64,000 nucleotides of DNA from Ophioderma brevispina (Eukaryota; Echinodermata; Ophiuroidea; Amphilepidida; Ophiodermatidae), in contig JAMKCH010035343.1 in assembly GCA_023653785.1 (NCBI GenBank), positions 1-64,000 on the forward strand, in the 5' to 3' direction. The notes below the pieces were generated by a model that was not told the DNA's origin, did not search any database, and saw nothing but the letters and a program-made list of their open reading frames with translations. Below, piece by piece: positions 26,301 to 40,526 of the stretch (the first letter of the stretch is position 1; each line of letters begins with the position of its first letter). The position numbers and the translations under genes were made by a program.

Positions 26301-29300
26301 GTTTTACCAACAAAGGTTATCCAATGCATACAATCCTGAGTTGTATTTTTTGGCCGATTTTAAAAGAGGCAGCTATTTGACCATTTAAAGTCACAAAAAC
26401 CACATGGTCTTAACGGTGGGAATTTAAGCACATTACACGCTGTCAGGCGCAAGGCGAATTTTTACTGCGTAATGAAGCGTGCGCGTGTTTTAATATACGT
26501 TTGCGCGAACGCATCTTGGAAAAACAAAAAATAATCTTTGAAAATGTAAACAAAGCGCTAATTTAGACCAGATGCAATTTCAATTTCTTCTGATTTCTGG
26601 AGTTAGAGAGAAAAGATGTTTGATTCAGTAGTGCATAAAGATGTATTTTCATCACTTGCACAACATACTCAATTTTGAAGTTCAAAGATAAAGTTATTTG
26701 AGAAAGAGACAGCTTGAAATGGCGTGAAAAGTCACTTTTTTACTAAAACACAGATTTTCTCAATGTTCAATTTTCGCAAAATTTGGTAAATTTTCAGACA
26801 AGATAACTCCAAAAGTACCGAAGTAAAAGGTAAGGTTTAACTTTCCTACGATAGCAATCGGTCTTCTCTAGGGACGGTTTTTTTTCAATTTTTCATTTTT
26901 CGATTTCTAACTTAAGATATTCTCCAATATATACTCAAATTTTGGGGAAAACGGAAAAGAAAAGAAAAGGTATAAAAAATTTCACACTTTTTTGACATTT
27001 TTCCTTATATTTCGAAAAGTAAGCTCTATTTTTCAAAAATGAAAAACCGTCCCTAGACAAATTTGTCTTGTTTCTAAAAAATACATAAGAAATCATGAAA
27101 ATTCAAATTGTTTTTGTTATGCTGTCTGAAAATTTTGGGGCAAAATCATGTATTTTTAGTATTTTTCTCAAAATACGGAAAGTTTTACATTAATCTGATG
27201 CCATCATCGGGTTCATCGTCCAATTTTCTTTCTAGAAATGTATACTTTTACAGACAATAATCAAATATTTGCGAAGTTACAAATTAACCAAAATAGATAC
27301 TCGGAAGCTCAAGGTTGACACTGCCCTTAAGTACAAGTACAAGATCCCTGCAACTTCAAGTCTGCTGTCTTAGTCATATGCATTAAGATTAGCATACTCT
27401 ATTCATGTGCACTTCAACTTTGCATGTTTGTCTCCACCTAAGTGCATTATGCTGTATAACAACTGGAAAAGAAACAGAAACTTGACTGTATGGCCTCTAG
27501 CTCTCAAGCTCTCCTTCAAACACTAGTTTGGGCCTTTCAGAAATGGCTGCTGCCATGGCAACAGAAACTCATAAACTAGGAAGAAATCAATCACCATTAT
27601 CTACTGTAGTAGACTTCGATGTTCCTACACCTGGTGCAAGAAAGCCTTTGCTAGACTTTCAGCTTCTGTAAGCGATGTGGCCAACTGCCTGACTTCATTG
27701 TTTCAACACTACCTTCTACACTCTACTATTAGTAATATTGGTCTCTTGTCAGCCATTACCACGACTCAAGATAAACCAGACATACGATTTCCAGTTCTGT
27801 TTATTAAGGAATGCACAGCTGTTTGAAAGTCTCATTTATTATGACCAAACGAGAATAAAACAAAAAATATCAACTGCGACACACTTTTGACGACTAAGTT
27901 GGTGTATTTATGCCACTAACTACATCCTGTGTAAATTTGTTGACATTTCATTGGGGGACAAATATGATTTTTCATCAAAATCTAGTTTTACACGTCTTTC
28001 TATGGGAAATAAGCATATAGAGGGCGCTATAACATACAAATTATGACCTTTGTAGACCTATATGGCAAGATTCCCGCAATGGATTTTTCTGATTTTTGCG
28101 GAGGTAATAGGTCTTGCATGCCCCTACTTATATCAGTTGTCAAAATTGTGTCGCCATTGCTTAAAATTGCTCTAAAAATAAAAGAGACAATTTGCATGGG
28201 GTCAAACAGCTGTGAATGTTGAATGAACGTCCCTCTGGTAGAAGACTTAGTCCATCTTGGGATTTTCCGTTCTCTCTGTTTGTTGTTGACGAACCCTTAA
28301 GCCGTTGGATAATGCTTCCCTTCCAAGAGCTTGTTTATGGCCAAGACACAGACATGACAGTCATTAACTTATATGCACCTCATCCTATAGTTCTTCCAGA
28401 GCTTCAAGGGTTACAGGAGATTCCGAAGACTTACGATGGTACCCAGTCAGAGATACTTCAGACACTTCTTACACCGTTATGCCTTCTTTCGAAAATCTTG
28501 GATACTTCGTTTTCTGACCTACTTTTACTACAACAAGCCTCACAAACCTGCAACAAGCAAATTTTACACGCTGGGTCACTTCCCTCATCTCTGACACTTT
28601 GAAGTGAAAGCCTCGTCACTGGTCAGTAACATCGCCTTTAACCCGCATGCTCATGAATTAGAAGTCAGGCAACCTTCCGGGCTTTTCACTTAGGAGTAAC
28701 TTTAGTGAAATTATGGAAGCAGCAGGATGGAGGACGCTTACAACGTTCCAGAACGTTTATATGAAAGGCGTCTTTACAAGTAATCAAACCGTGGCCAAAA
28801 CCATCCTGTCAGCAAAGCAGTCAGAGTAAGAGGAAGGATGCTAAGCATCATTACCATTATGCTCATAAGGTGAGGAATGCCGGTCTACGTGTGGCAGTAT
28901 GTGTCTTGATACAGATGTGCTATTGTTATATATGCTATGGCTTTACATTGGGGTGGGCGCAAAAACTTATTTTCAGCTTCCATAAAAATTTGTGGATACG
29001 AGCAAACAAAAGGGGTGTCTGGAGGCTTTTTTGAGCACAAAAAATGCACTAGTTGGATCATTCGTAAGTATACATGTATGTAAATAGAATAATCTCACAA
29101 CATTCTGGTGAGTATAATTTAAATCCCTAACATTTATTTTGCAACAAATTAAAATTATGTCAGTTATTTTGATGATAGAAATGTTGAATTCTAAGACTTT
29201 TTATTGTGTCGTCTGCAAGAATTGCAGAAGGCACATAGGGGTTACTCTGGTCGTGTGTGTGTCTGTGGTGAAAATGTTAACCCTTAATATATTTTATGCC

Positions 29301-32300
29301 GTATGAGTTCTGTAAGGGCTACGACACTCGCGGTCCTTGGACCACGATGTATTTTTACCAAATAATTGTGGATTTTCAAGTCAAGAAAACCCAAGGAATT
29401 TTATTGTGAACACTTTTGTGTTCACAGCACTGGATATCAAAATACTTTGGAAGACATACACGCTCGACATCCACAAGGGGTGGGGCCTGGCAGTCGATAG
29501 CACAGCCATGTTAGCGCACATCACACTTACAGTACACCTATCTTGTAAGGGGTGTTTTGACAAAGAATATGGTATGTTAAAATGTACTGAATACATACAT
29601 GATTGGCAGATTGCATAAGTGTGTGTACATGTGTGTGGGAGGTGGGCGGTTGAGTATATATATCTGTATAGGTCTAGCTGCCTTTATAGAATGTATTTTT
29701 TGTTTTGATGGCTTTTCTTCTGATATCTAAATGACAGAACTGTTCTACATTATTGCATTATTACAGGTACTAAGAGTTTGGGATCCTAGGTCATGTGCCA
29801 AGATTATGAAACTCAAGGTCACACAGACAATGTAAAGGCTTTACTAGTAAACAAAGACGGTACTCAGGTAAGGATTACGCATCTAAAAAAGGGGGGGAAA
29901 ATAAGAGACAAGAAAAAGAAAAAAAATCTTGTCCATGGTTACAGCTACTTATTTTTATCTATGATCATTTATCTAGTTGATTATTCATTTCCCATCCGAT
30001 TTCGATTTCATTTTGATGAGGTACACCTTAGGATTAGTTGCTTTCATCCTTGATTATGGCTATAGGCATCTATCCATGATTATAGCTGACTGCTTGAATT
30101 GATTTTATATTGTAAATAACTGTGCCTAAACCTTGTGCCAGACTTGTAGTCAAGTCCTAAAAAATCAGGCCGATTTGAGCCATTGGAGCAATTTTTAGGT
30201 CAAGTTTAGTCATTTGAGTCATTGCAATTTCAGTGGGAAAAATTAGAAATTCAGTGGAGTGAAGACCCATCTTTTTTCTTGAGTTATGATGCAAATGCAA
30301 GTCTGCCTTGTGCTGTTATGAATTTTATCCACATGCTATTACAGTGATCATGTGTACTTTGTTTTGAACCATTTTATCCACTAAAGCAGCTTTATCTTTA
30401 TTTTACCACAGTGTTTATCAGGTAGTTCAGATGGCACAGTTCGGTTATGGTCTCTAGGTCAGCAGCGATGCATTGCCACTTATCGCATGCACACCGAGGG
30501 CGTATGGGCATTACGTGCAAATGACACATTCACTACCTTCTATTCTGGTGGCAGGGATTGTCGCATTTACCAAACTGACATTAGAACCCCTGAGAGTAGT
30601 GTGTTAGTATGTGAAGAAAATGCTTCCATTTTAAGAATAGAACTGTCGCCAGAACAGAATGCATTATGGGTAGCAACGACTAGGTCAAATATAAATAAAT
30701 GGGTAAGTTCATGAGAAATAACATTCTTTCTTCTTCACTTGATCAATTGCATAAAACAACAGGTAATATATAAATATTGTTATTTAGATGTGCATTTCTT
30801 GATTGAAACCACTTTTTTTGGTGTATGATTCAATAGATATCCTCCAGGCTTTGAGTTTTTAAAATGCCAGGCGAGCTACAAAATGCACAACTACATTCTG
30901 ATAAATAATTTCTGGATGCATTGAACATACACCTTGTGTACATGCAGCAAGCTACGCTATGGTTTCGTGCATACTTGGACCAATTTCGTACCACATTTCA
31001 AGGTGCAATGGTTACGCATTCTTGATCACGCATTCCACACAAGTGTGTGTTTGATACTGTCCAACAAATTATTATTCTTAAACAGCTGTGAAAATGTAAG
31101 CAATTCCATTGGCTGATGCCCGGGTTCAATTCAACAACTAAACCCAGGTAGCACACGCTGTGTATTGACGTTATTTGGTGGTTGAAACGCTCGCATCATT
31201 CCACGTTTTGCTACATTTGCGTGCGCCTGCCATGTTGCATCTCTTTGATATGTTTGTTGTGTTCATGGGTTGTTCGATTTTTTCTCATTGGGTGGTGGCA
31301 GTCCTTCTTGTTGTATTTAAGCCATATTACCCTAATTTAAAGCGTTTAAGAATGAGAATACAGGTAATTTGGGGAACCGGTACTCCTCTTTACGCTGATG
31401 AAACGGCGACCACCCATTATTTTTGCATGTAAGAACTCGCCTCCTTCCTCGTCTTACTTTCCACTTAAAATAATGGTATCACCTTGGTTTTCAAATTCGT
31501 TGTAAAGAGTGCCGGGAAAGAGAGTACCGTTTTCCCCAAATCATCCATTTATTCTCTAAAATCAATTGCAAAAATGTTTAAGTGAAGCTGTCTGGTGTGC
31601 TATCATTGCATTCCGGACCAGGACACAAGGCAGTCTTTTGTCACACTTGGAAACCGTAGGGATATTTTAATGTGGTTTCATCATTTCACCAATATTTTTT
31701 GGTTACAAAATGTTTCCTATGAAAATAGCAAGTGGCCTTTTCCAGGCACTTTATTTTTTCTCCATATTTTGTGGGGGCGCTATAAATCCTGCTCAGTAGG
31801 CAGGGAAGTGGCATGATGGTGCATAATCACACGATCACACTTGTCGCCTTCAAACTCAATCTTGGTCTTCATACAATGCTTTATTTCCAAAATTCGTTGA
31901 TCAGTATTTTTGTGTTATTCACCAGATGCAATTGTGCCCATTCGCAGACATATGACAACATTGCAAATTTCTTATGTACATCTGCAAATACCATGCATAT
32001 ACTAAAACGTGTGTGGATGTTTTTGGAATTACTGTGTATTTTTACTATTGGAAAAAGAATATCAGTCTTACTTGAATGAAGTATATCATCATACCAGAGT
32101 CCCAGTAAAAGTAAAAATAATGTAAAATGTAATTACTAGCACATTGTTTTGTGTGAAGAAAGAACTCCTGTTAACAAACTCTTTTTCATTTGTGTGTTTG
32201 GTGTTTTGGTGTGTTAGTGTCTTGGGGGCGCAGAGGAAAACAGACTGTCAGGTGATTTTGACAATGCACCTCTGAAACCAGTATGTAAAGCACCAGATTA

Positions 32301-35300
32301 TGTGTTAAAAGGTTAAGAATAGTTGTTTGAATAATAGTTACTTTAAGTAGAACATAAATGAGACAAAAATCATATTTGGGGACCAGTGCATTGTTTATCC
32401 ATTTCATTCAGTCATGAACCCTCCCATACTTTCTCCCATCCGTGATGATACTGCTATTCCACATTTGGTATGTCAATGAGAATCTATACAATAGTTAATA
32501 TTTACAAAATAAATAAGTATAGCAGCCTCTTTTGGTGAAATATGCCATGGTGGTGGTGTGGTGGGGTGGTGGTGATGGGGGGGGGGGGGGATTACTGGAG
32601 TATTTAATTTTGGACTGAAAAATATCTATCACTAATGCCTCCCCTTTCGGTTCAAGATAATTTATGGTGTGTGTGACATGGCAATTATATTATCTTCCAT
32701 ATATTGCTTAGTTTTGGTTAAGGCATCATCAGTGATTTGCTAAATCAAAATAAAAATAAAAAATCAGGTTTATCATGCATGTAACAACAATTGGTATCCT
32801 ACATACCCTACACAGTGGTAAGACCAAAACAACCCAATAAAGTCAAAATTTGATATTCACAAAAAGACCATTACTCTCTGTACAGACCACGTACTGCAAT
32901 ATGTCCATTGAATGGAATTTCAAAGTCTTTTGACACTGCTATTTTCTTCTTTTTTCTGCCTTTTCTTCATTTTTTCAGTTGAAAAAATGACTTATGGAAT
33001 TATACAGACTTGTCCTTCACTTTTCAGATATTCCTGTCGATTTCAAATTTTTTGACTCTTTCGGGTGGATCACTGATAGTGTCTAAGCTTGACCAATGAC
33101 CAGTTAAAACAATAACAACAAAAATTATGCAATTTACTACTAAGGGAGATTTAATTTGTGGTAAAAATGCTAATACTTTATTCTCTAATTTTAAGAAAAC
33201 TTAAAAAGAGTAGCACCAATATAAAAACATTCCTATTTGAGGTATGTCTTGGGTGATTGTATACTAGACTGAATCCTTCTGTCGTTCAACATATACGCAC
33301 GGCCCCTGCGAGGGTGCTATGGTGACGACTGAAAAAAATATGTTTCGAATAGGGGAGCGCTCTGTGGCTCATGAATAATTCAACACTTACTGCGTAGCGC
33401 TGTCGCACTCGTGTCTTAAAAGGCGTTGCGTGCATTTATTAGTGGGAACACCGCGCTGCTATTTTTTACAGCGGGAAGAAAGTTTTTGTTTTGTGAAAGC
33501 TTTTATATGTTTTTTTTGTTTGGGTTGTTTTATTGAGACATAACTGAACTTCTCCATAGGCTTTAACGCTCCAATCTTATCGTGTTCTCGTATCTTCTTT
33601 CACTTTATCCTTCTGATTATCATACCTTTATACTGTATTCGACCTATTTAGCGCCCCGGGCGCTTAAGTCACTCGTTTTAGGGGGCGCTAATTTTGGTAC
33701 ACATGCGTAAGTTACTTTTGACCGCAAAATCCCTATTGGAAAGCCTTAACTACACGCCGGCTACACTTCTATGTAAGCATTGGTACAGTCTCTATAGCCT
33801 CAACAATGCTTTAACTTAAAGGGGGTTGGCCCGATTTAAGGATATGAAGTTTTCATCTTGATAGATTGGCCTCCACTCAAAACCCCCATCTGTAAAGTTT
33901 CGCGCCGATATTTCAATCCGTATAGATGCGAGAGCTAAAAACATGATTTTGTAAGCCCATAGAGTACTATGTAAAATTAATATTGGTCGACCAAAATGGG
34001 GCACATTTTCGTTCATAACTTCCAAACCAAACATCCTTTGGCTCTAAGATTTCACAGGGTGAATGAGAAATCTAGTAGCTTTCTTCTGATACCAAAATGT
34101 TGACCACTTCCGGTAAAATTTGGGCTTCCGGGGACGAGGCTATTAGCGATCGGGCCATGGACCTTTAATTTAATATTATAGATTTTTTACAAATGAAAAT
34201 GGCATCAGAATTAATACTATCTAGAGTAAATAATAACATCGTTTGTCGCTTGTATCGGCGGCCTAACAAGTGAACACACTCACATTATTGTATTAAGGTA
34301 GGTATTGCCACGCCCAAGGAAGATTAAACCCGATAGCCGCAGAAAAAAAATAGGGGGGTCCGTCAGTCTAGCAATAGATATTATCGCAATTGAGTGTAGG
34401 AAAATGTCCCGCTAAACCTGATGTACGAGTTGTAATTTAATATACCTATAAACTTTAAAAATGATCAAAGACAATTCGACAATATAACAACCATAATAAA
34501 ACATTAATTAGAGAGCTATTTTTATTACAAAAGACTCACCTTACATAAAATGGTAGAACCAAATCAAATATGCAATGGGGAAATCCCAGGGAAATCTCCA
34601 ATTCCCATACACACATGCTCCATCTAAGCATGTCCTACAGCTTTCTGGAAAGGGCCTGGCGATTTTATTTTGTGTGGCCATCAAATAATACTAGGTTATA
34701 TCATGCATCCTAGATGTTTCTTTTTGGATTCACCATGTAACTCCTGCAAGATTTGCAATTATTTGCTCCAGTAACCGCCAATTTATAGATATCATTATGG
34801 GTAAGTTAAACCAAAATGTGTAAAATTTTCACCAGAAAATTGTTTCCCTCCCCTACAAAAAATGGTGTGACCATAAATTTGCATGGAATGCCGACGTCAG
34901 GTGCAAATCATGTCTCAGCATGCATTGTGAAGTAGCTAGGGCAGGTCAAGAAATGTTGAATGAGATAAAAAGGTTGTGTCATCACATCTTTAAAAATTTT
35001 TATTTTGGAAATATCAACGTTCAACATTAAGTGAATTTCATGAATTTTATTCTTGCATTGTATTGAGGAAAGTAAGTCACATCGTCATCATGCTCTTAGA
35101 GAAGCCGGTATTTGTTTCGATTATAATACTATAACACATCATAATGAATGTCGAATGTGATTGGCCAAAGATAATTTACGTGTACAAGTCGGGATGAATG
35201 ATTGACAGATTTCGCTGTACATTCACCATCGGATATTAGCGGGTCTCAATTAAAGATCCAATAAAATTAAAAAAAATAATGGTGAAAATAATAATGAAAG

Positions 35301-36269
35301 ACAACATAAAACAAGGATGGGGACAGATCCACTTGTTTTTATTGCATTACATGATCATAAAGAATTATTGGCGACTTTTAATGCCCAAAACAGTGTCCAA
35401 TAATATTTTGAGAGCCACATTGAGGATTTCCCAAATGGATAGCAGCACATTCTGTCGGTTTACTTCCAATCTTGTTTAATAATACTCAACAAATCTAGTA
35501 GCCCAAATCTACTAACTCCTAATTTCTCGAGTCTACCAGCTACTTAAATACCATGTCTCCTAATTTGTATTGATCTTTCCTTTTCATTTAATGCCGAACC
35601 AGCTTATGTTGGATATTTCTCAGGACAAATGCACAACCACGCCGTCGGACGACAGCGCACCACAGCAATCGCGTGAAGTATTCATCTCTTATTTTTTCAC
35701 GACGAGTCGTACGATTTCCTCCAATATACGCGATATACACGCAGCATTGGCTATAGTGTGGCAATATTTATCATGTTTCCGGGTGTTAAATATAACCTGG
35801 TAAAATGTAAATATTAGCCTGAGAAATAGGCGGAAAGATAATAGTACAAATATACAGTTACATGTAGAAATGGGGACTCACAGTGGAGTGTACAGAGCTA
35901 GGCTAGACCTCTCCGTAATGGAGGGGCGCTTAATTGAGCCATGATTTGCAATTCGGCAATGGTCTGAGGGGGCGCTTATAAGGGGAGGGGGCGCTTATAA
36001 GGGGAGGGGCGCTAAATAGGTCGAATACGGTACTCGTTTTTAACCAATTTATTTGATAATTAAATTTGTTGTGTGTTCATATGTGTGTGTGTGCGTATGT
36101 ATTTATTTTCTATTTAGTTTTTTTCATTTTCAGTTATTATTCATATGGTTATATTTAGTTATTTATTCCCGTATTTATTTAGTTATTTATTCAGTTATTT
36201 ATTCAGTATTTAGTTTATTTATGCAGTTATTTATGCAGGTATTCATTTATGCAGACATTTACTTGGTTA

Positions 36270-36368
<99 letters not shown>

Positions 36369-39300
36369 TCTCCTAATTCTGCTATATTTCTAGAGTTGTC
36401 TCGTATTATTTAATATCTTTCCTCGGACCTTACTAGTTTACTTGCATTTTGCATGTGATTTGTTTATAGGAGTAAATGAAATTAAGGCAAAAATATATCG
36501 ACACAGGCTCTAGAACTTGTGGTAAAAATCCATCCCCTCTTGCCCCCCCAACACAGTTCTGGCAAACACACACAAACCAAAACATCTGGAGGCCCTAATA
36601 TGGATGTTTTTTAGTGATGGCTGTGATCGTATGAGAATTTCACTTTCCAAATTAGAAGGAAAAAAGTATCGGGTGGGAAGGGAATGGGAAAACGTTATTC
36701 TCATGTGAAATGCGGCATGCGGGTGGGGTATACGAACAGCGAAGGGTGTTACAGCCCTGGTGGTTTATAGTACAAAAAGTAAGTTGCTGTCACGAAGGTC
36801 GATTGGGCGTTGTCTTAGTTTCACTTTCCTAGTACTATAGCCTATGAGCGGATGGGTCATTTTCACCAGTAAAAAATGGTCTTCTTGGCCACTTTCTACA
36901 GTTTGCATCAGAATAAATGGGTCGATTACGCCAAGAAAAAAAAAAAGAAGACGTCATCTTATCTTCCCGTCGCTAGGTGTAAACGTTCACGTTTTACCGC
37001 ATTTTCCTTTTTTTTTTTGCTAGTTTTTTTTAAGAGATAACATTTTTTTAACTGATAAGAAAAAAAAACTAAAACCGAATTCCCTCTAGAGTAATAAATC
37101 GAATTGCACATAAGATTAGGTACAAACATAAAAAACTTCCGATTATAATTAGGCCCACAGTTCAGTTAAGGCGAGTCTGGGGAAAGAGGTTGAAGTGCAC
37201 GAAATGCCCCTTTTAACGTTTAAAGTTCCATAGGAAACGGCCCTATAATATAGTCTTATACCCTACACCAATACCCGCCCCCTGGACCTCATGAGGCATT
37301 TCTAACCGGAATTGGTTCCAACATTTTGGTGTCAGCAAAAAACTATTTATCCTCATTTACCATGCAAAATTTTAGGGAAATTTTGGTTTGGCTGTTAAAG
37401 CTTGTGAAAAATAATAAATTTTTAAAACCTCTTCCTTTTTCCCAAAAAACAAACAAAAAAAACACCAACAAACAACCAACCTGGGACATGGTCAAGGATG
37501 AACTCTTTTGTAAAAAATTACTCAAGTTTTAATGTAGCCTAGTTCATGTGGCCTAAACAAGTTTCAGCAGACAAATACCAGCTCGAGGCCTATCTACCTA
37601 CCTTTTGTACGCTATGCTAGAGGGCGAGACAGGATACTAGAACACTAGGCGAAAGGCCTAGGCCCCTATATTTTTGTAATTATTTGCTTTGGACCTATAA
37701 ACCACCAAACCTATTTAGGCAGTGCCATGTGCAATATTGCTAGGATAGCTTGGTTTAATACATATTGATGTGAATGATTTCTAGGCTTGCAGGCTCCAAA
37801 TAAGAATTAGGGTGGGCAAGGCATTGTCCCCCATTTTAAAAGGGCACCACGGCATTTTACATGTTATTGTTAAAGAATAGCACATTTTTTAGGGCACCAA
37901 GGCAATGGTAGGGGCGCCCCCATAGTGGAGGGGCTATATGTAAAATTTGGTGACGTTCTGTTAATTGTTGGCAACCACTATAAAACGTATACTAATGGGT
38001 CTGACTATTCAAAAAAAAACGATGTTGCCATTTTTTTGTTGTACCGTTAGGACCTTAACGCAAGGTCCAAGGTCAAATGGCATACATCGTCAAAGTATAT
38101 CGACCTTGGTAACCAAAAATGTGGCAATTTCCACAAGGAAACCATTGCCAAATTATATTTATTTTGTTATTCGACCTTTTGTTTTCTTGTTATATGCCAA
38201 TAACCTAATTGAGTCCAATAATTTTTTATTCATAAAATTGCCTCTATGCACACCCCCCAGTTCCTATATCGCACACAAGATTTTAGCCTCAAGTTTTTGC
38301 CCAATGCAGTCATCTGTGAAAGCTTTAAACACTCTGCTTGAATGTAGAAATGAACCCTACACTATCCCCATTATTTCTTGCTATTAATACCCATTGGGTA
38401 TAAGTAAAGTAACCCAAGTTATTTTATAAAAATGTGTAGATAAAATGATACGATGTCTATATACCAATTTCATGGAACGATTCATCGTTTATACGGTGAA
38501 ATAACCACGATCCGCACTTCAGAACAAAGTCTGTATACTAAGTTACTTAGTGTGACACATGTTTTGATGTGGGGGGGTGGGGAGTAGAACCCATAGCTAT
38601 AATAACCCTTTTGCCAAAAAAGAGACCATAGCTCTACCAGAGATTCACATTTTGGGCCAATTTAACCAAAATTTGCCGTTTTCCTCAAAATTGTGACATT
38701 TTAAAAGCAATTTGATAAATTTGACGTCAGATTGAACTCATTTCCCAACATTTTTAGAAAATTTGATTCTAATTTTCCAACAAAAATGAGAAAATTTTTG
38801 AAAATGACCCATTGCTATAAATAGCGCATCAATTGGCATGAAAATTGATAATTGATATACCAAAGGCTAAAAATTGATGACGAGGTCTGTGGCAAATCCC
38901 CGTATGGTCATTTGTGTTGAGAATCCCCCCCCCCCGTCCCCCTGCCTATACCCAACCCACATGCATCATAGCTGCTATTAAAGGTGCACTGAGAGATTTT
39001 TCAAGTCCATCCATATTTTCTGTTATATTAGTGCATTTCATATAGGATTAGACGCTCAAAGATCCCTGCCTTTTATTTGGTTACGGAAATACTTAAATGA
39101 TAACAAAGCTGATTTTTATATGCTTAATATTTCAATAGAAAAACATAGCTGAATTTTTATTTGCTCCTATACGAAATTAGAAATTTCACAATTTTTGTAC
39201 CAAAGAAACTTTCTCTTCCGCTTAATCCTTACCGATGGGGATATTTTTGATATAAAGCTTTACAAAAAACATTGCCAAAATCAGATTTCACATTTTTTTT

Positions 39301-40492
39301 CGGGACACTGTGATTTGAAACTCTTTAGAGGTCTGCTACCTTTAATGCACATTTGTATGTAAACCAAATTGTGTTACACAGTTTATAAAAATGTGCCAGA
39401 CACAATTGTGATTTTCTTGTTGTTCTTCTTTCTAGGTCTTATCCTGTTTCAAACAACCATAGAACCTGAATAATCTATAGTCTAAAGCAGAATCAAGTAG
39501 AGTCACCTCACCCCCCCCACCGCCCCCCCCCCTCATCATAGCTGCTATTAATGCCCTGGTTAAGTAAACTGGATTGTGGTACCAGTAACACCGTAACAAT
39601 GTTCACAGACAAATTGCAATTTTCTCCATAAAAATGTGCTCGAATGGAAAAATAGCTAAGATTCATAGATATTATATGATGTAATATTCTGTTCACCAAT
39701 AAGTTCACATACAAAATCTTTATGTGTTCTAAACAACACTGTATCTAAATTTAGCTTTTTTTCTTTGACAACTTTGTTTTCATTGAAACATTGATCAATT
39801 ATGTTTCCCTCGTCTTAGGTTACTAGAGTGTATGGCCAATAATCCCAGTCCCAAGGTATGTAACCAATTTGGGCATCCATACGGCTGAGTATAAGTCCCC
39901 TTGATCGATTCCAACCTTTCATGTTTATAAATAATGGGTGTTCATCACCACTTATCCAGGGAACTCCTTCACAGAGCCTCTTGGAGAAAACTGTTAAGAT
40001 TGACGGGTTCATTCATACGTGTAATATGACGTTGTATTGCCTACGGTTCTCTAAGTATATAAGCGCATATTTTGTGCACAGAATTGTGCACTGTTTTGCA
40101 TTTTAGCTGGAGAATGTCTTTAAAGACCAGAAGTCTTTTTGATGACAAAACCCAAGACTGAAGCACCATTTTTAAACTCTGTACAGTAGGTTAAACTCTG
40201 TACAGTTTCACAATAGTCCCCTACGGTTGTTACAGTCAACCTAATTCAAAATTATACACTAAGCTTTTTTTAGTTTTGCTCGTGAACATGGGCACTGGCA
40301 GTTATGGAGATGGAGAATAATCCTATATCCAAGCAGCTGGTTGCCATCACACACCCCCCCCACAAAACCACAAATCCCACAAGGGCAAAAGTTTCAAATT
40401 TTTTGTTTGTTGCTTTTAGTGCATAAAATGGTCCAAATTGTAGAGTAAATTTGACAAAGTCCACTTTTTAGTGATAGATTTCCAAAAATGAC

Positions 40493-40526
<34 letters not shown>

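Larger units (their letters stand above)
19922..29092 (+). mobile_element. Decayed DIRS-type tyrosine-recombinase retrotransposon
   Basis: Inverted repeats of about 83 bp at 19922-20004 and 29011-29092 bound a 9.2-kb block. Inside, in + strand order, are remnants of a gag-like protein, a reverse transcriptase and a tyrosine recombinase; this order, inverted ends and lack of an integrase are the hallmarks of DIRS elements. All frames are broken by stops and small indels. The block fills almost the whole intron between WDR48 exons at 19815 and 29767 and lies in the same orientation as the gene. A 1.1-kb TTAA-flanked element is inserted at 26210-27330. I did not identify the RNase H or methylase domains with confidence. 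Confidence 0.85.

Noticed and set aside
29337..29618. 93-codon open frame in an intron
   Set aside because: No recognisable domain, no splice support, and it lies inside the WDR48 intron next to repeats.
32281..32286. GTATGT as the donor of the 32218 exon
   Set aside because: Coding similarity ([11 protein letters not shown]) continues 31 bases past it to a second donor that keeps the reading frame.
32412..32467. Possible extra exon reading [19 protein letters not shown] between AG and GTATGT
   Set aside because: Using the GTTAAG donor at 32312 the flanking exons join in phase and the protein matches WDR48 without it. Its phase does not fit and I know no family counterpart. An alternative exon cannot be fully excluded.
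36269..36366. TTAG run as interstitial telomere repeat
   Set aside because: The unit is TTAG, not TTAGGG, and it grades into a local TTATTTA-type simple repeat.
37965..38387. 140-codon open frame
   Set aside because: It lies entirely in the arm of the 3.8-kb inverted repeat and resembles no protein.
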